Below are positions 62,513-64,000 of a stretch of DNA of 64,000 bases, piece after piece (position 1 is the first letter of the stretch; each line of letters starts with the position of its first letter). The position numbers and the translations under genes were made by a program. Source of the stretch: Anas platyrhynchos (taxonomy: Eukaryota; Chordata; Aves; Anseriformes; Anatidae); the NCBI RefSeq assembly GCF_047663525.1, contig NC_092589.1:79487501-79551500 (forward strand), given 5' to 3'. The notes below the pieces were generated by a model. The model saw nothing but the letters and a program-made list of their open reading frames with translations. It was not told the DNA's origin and did no database searches.

Positions 62513-62547
<35 letters not shown>
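62482..62547. repeat. T-rich tract ending in 33-base poly(T)
   Basis: TTA units, two T7-T8 runs and then 33 T residues (62515-62547). Confidence 0.9.
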
Positions 62548-62553
<6 letters not shown>

Positions 62554-62891
62554 AGTGAATGGGGAAGCCTAAACTTGCATCTACCTTAAGTTCCTGGGAA
62601 CCACAGCATTGTGAATTCACAAGAACCAGAGCTTCCATTTTCCCAAGGAAATACGATTCTAGCAATTGCAGCTGTAGAGGAAAGCTTGAAAAAGCAACCT
62701 AGTGTACCACAAAAAATAAGATAAAAAAATACAGTACTGATTACAAGAAATCCTATTATGGAATTGTGGGAAAGCAGCTCCCGACTTTCAGTGTCGGGTA
62801 CTTCCAATACAGCTTACAGAACTCAGTTCTTTTTCTCTCAAGGTAGAAGACTTTTAGCGTGGAAAGTTTTAAATAGTCCCAAAAAATGCTT

Positions 62892-62928
62892 CCTCTCCCT
62901 CCCCCCCTCCCCCCCCCTTTTTTTTTTA
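62892..62928. repeat. C-run/T-run pyrimidine tract
   Basis: CT-rich sequence with C7 and C9 runs followed by T10. Confidence 0.85.
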
Positions 62929-63351
62929 ATTTCTCTTTTAATGTCACATGGATCCAAACCATTACTGCAGACTACTTTGTGTTTGGAGCAAAATTATACT
63001 AAGTATACTTGGCTGTGATACTTCATTAGGAATTGATGTAGAAATTGAGTAGGCTCAGAGTAGAAACATATTTGAGTGATATTCTCTGTATTTTGGAACA
63101 CATCTGAGAGGTGGAATGGGTATGGTCTGAATTGCTTTAGCTGTATTACTGTCACAGAATGACTATTATACTTCACAGAAATTTTTCTTTGGTTAGATGT
63201 TCCTGTGCTGCATGCTAGGGCTATGCTAGATAGCATATGCTGTGAGGTATTTTCTGCAGTCTCTTGTTAGACTATTTTTCTCCCCAACTTAACCATAACA
63301 TCAGTGGTGGAGAGTCCCATCCTCTCTGGAGTACCCCAGGACACTGGGATG

Positions 63352-63681
63352 ACCAAGTCATATGAGGAGCGGCTGAGGGAGCTGGGATTGTTCAGCCTGG
63401 AGAAAAGGAGGCTCAGGGGTGACCTTATCTCTCTCTACAGGTACCTCAAAGGAAGCTGTAGCGAGGTGGGGGTTGGTCTGTTCTCCCACGTGCCTGGTGA
63501 CAGGATGAGGGGGAATGGGCTTAAGTTGCGCCAGGGGAATCTTAGGTTGGATCTTAGGAAGAACTTCTTTACCGAAAGGGTTGTTAGACATTGGAACAGG
63601 CTGCCCAGGGAAGTGGTGGAGTCACCATTCCTGGAAGTCTTTAAAAGACGTTTAGATGTAGAGCTTAGTGATATGGTTTAG
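63352..63681 (+). pseudogene. CR1 ORF2 C-terminal fragment, frame intact
   Basis: About 109 codons encode the C-terminal tail of CR1 ORF2: [20 protein letters not shown], then [33 protein letters not shown] and the terminal LSDMV before TAG. The frame happens to stay open leftward to an ATG at 63304 in flanking DNA. There is no endonuclease or RT, so it is a dead 5'-truncated insertion rather than a gene. Confidence 0.88.
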
Positions 63682-63775
63682 GGGGGACTGTTAGTGTTAG
63701 GTCAGAGGTTGGACTCGATGATCTTGAGGTCTCTTCCAACCTAGAAATTCTGTGATTCTTTGTGATTCTGTGACC
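63352..63775 (+). mobile_element. Young CR1 LINE 3' end
   Basis: A 5'-truncated CR1 starting near 'aagtcatatgaggagcggct'. It carries the ORF2 C-terminus in an unbroken frame, a short 3' UTR with 'gatcttgaggtctcttcc', and three TTCTGTGA or TTCTTTGTGA tail units. It belongs to the same subfamily as the element at 7985-11345 by visible identity, and is better preserved. It is antisense to FUT9 in its intron. Confidence 0.92.
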
Positions 63776-64000
63776 AGGACCTCTCCTTAAGCTTGTTTCT
63801 TCTCTGAGAACACTGTACCACTGCTGTCTGTACAGGACTGCTGTTTGGTAGAGAGAGAGCAATACCTGTGGTTTGCATGCAGTGTTATAATCACTGTCCC
63901 CATTGCTATAACATGAAGAAAGGTGAAGAACAGTTTTCTTTTGTGATAGTGAAAAAATTTTCAGAAATTCTGCGGGGGGAAAGATATGCAGAAATAGAAA
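63776..64000 (-). other. FUT9: FUT9 intron, right edge of window
   Basis: Short unique stretch after the CR1 tail. Nothing recognised. Confidence 0.5.

Larger units (their letters stand above)
50881..63351 (-). other. FUT9: FUT9 intron, no exon seen
   Basis: About 12.5 kb of mostly unique, AT-rich sequence. Simple repeats are listed separately; others include T-runs near 56549, 57138, 59250 and 60571-60599, and AT-rich ATT-type sequence at 58296-58375. A stub resembling a CR1 tail in reverse ('gagaatcatagaatcacaaa', about 60458) has no recognisable body. No noncoding FUT9 exon or other gene could be identified by reading. Confidence 0.55.

Noticed and set aside
1..64000. Search for CRISPR arrays, tRNA/rRNA/snRNA genes, operons or defence-type clusters
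   Set aside because: None seen. The sequence is vertebrate nuclear DNA and no regularly spaced repeat-spacer pattern, RNA-gene box or gene cluster was found by reading.

Overview
The window is a gene-poor, AT-rich stretch of vertebrate nuclear DNA, almost certainly from a bird. The clearest lineage mark is a set of CR1 LINE copies of several ages, with typical avian CR1 3' ends (ORF2 C-terminal coding, then a 'gatgatctt...cttccaacc' block and an ATTCTRTG-type tail). Long-terminal-repeat remnants that look like common avian endogenous retrovirus families support this. Nothing prokaryotic is present: no operons, CRISPR arrays or tRNA/rRNA genes were seen. The species cannot be named from this sequence alone.

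One protein-coding gene is well supported: FUT9, the alpha-1,3-fucosyltransferase that makes Lewis x. Its whole 359-codon reading frame lies in one exon on the minus strand (43772-44851). A convincing splice acceptor sits 8 bases upstream of the ATG. Positions from 44860 to the right edge are therefore read as FUT9 intron, and positions below 43771 as 3' UTR followed by the intergenic flank. The 3' UTR end is unresolved; the first canonical AATAAA on the minus strand is about 2.1 kb past the stop.

Layout: 1-7984, unique AT-rich DNA with microsatellites. 7985-11345, a long CR1 with 5' region, decayed ORF1 (coiled coil plus SGNH esterase), ORF2 endonuclease and C-terminus, but with the reverse transcriptase core deleted. 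13866-13932, a short CR1 tail. 14012-14379, an ERV LTR. 20615-21152, a minus-strand CR1. 23150-23810, an ancient CR1 still showing its RT active-site box. 24281-25361, a solo LTR with a 5-bp target duplication. 28378-28500, a probable LINE tail. 38458-38582, a CR1 tail. 39341-39482, a perfect 142-bp (CCTTTT)n tract. 41697-44859, FUT9 terminal exon. 44860-64000, FUT9 intron with two CR1 tails, an older copy of the same LTR family, microsatellites and a young CR1 3' end at 63352-63775.

No undescribed multi-gene system was found. The more unusual points are local: the splice acceptor built from simple repeats with a 19-bp duplication just upstream, a GT microsatellite beginning immediately after the FUT9 stop codon, the RT-less CR1, and the long perfect hexanucleotide tract.
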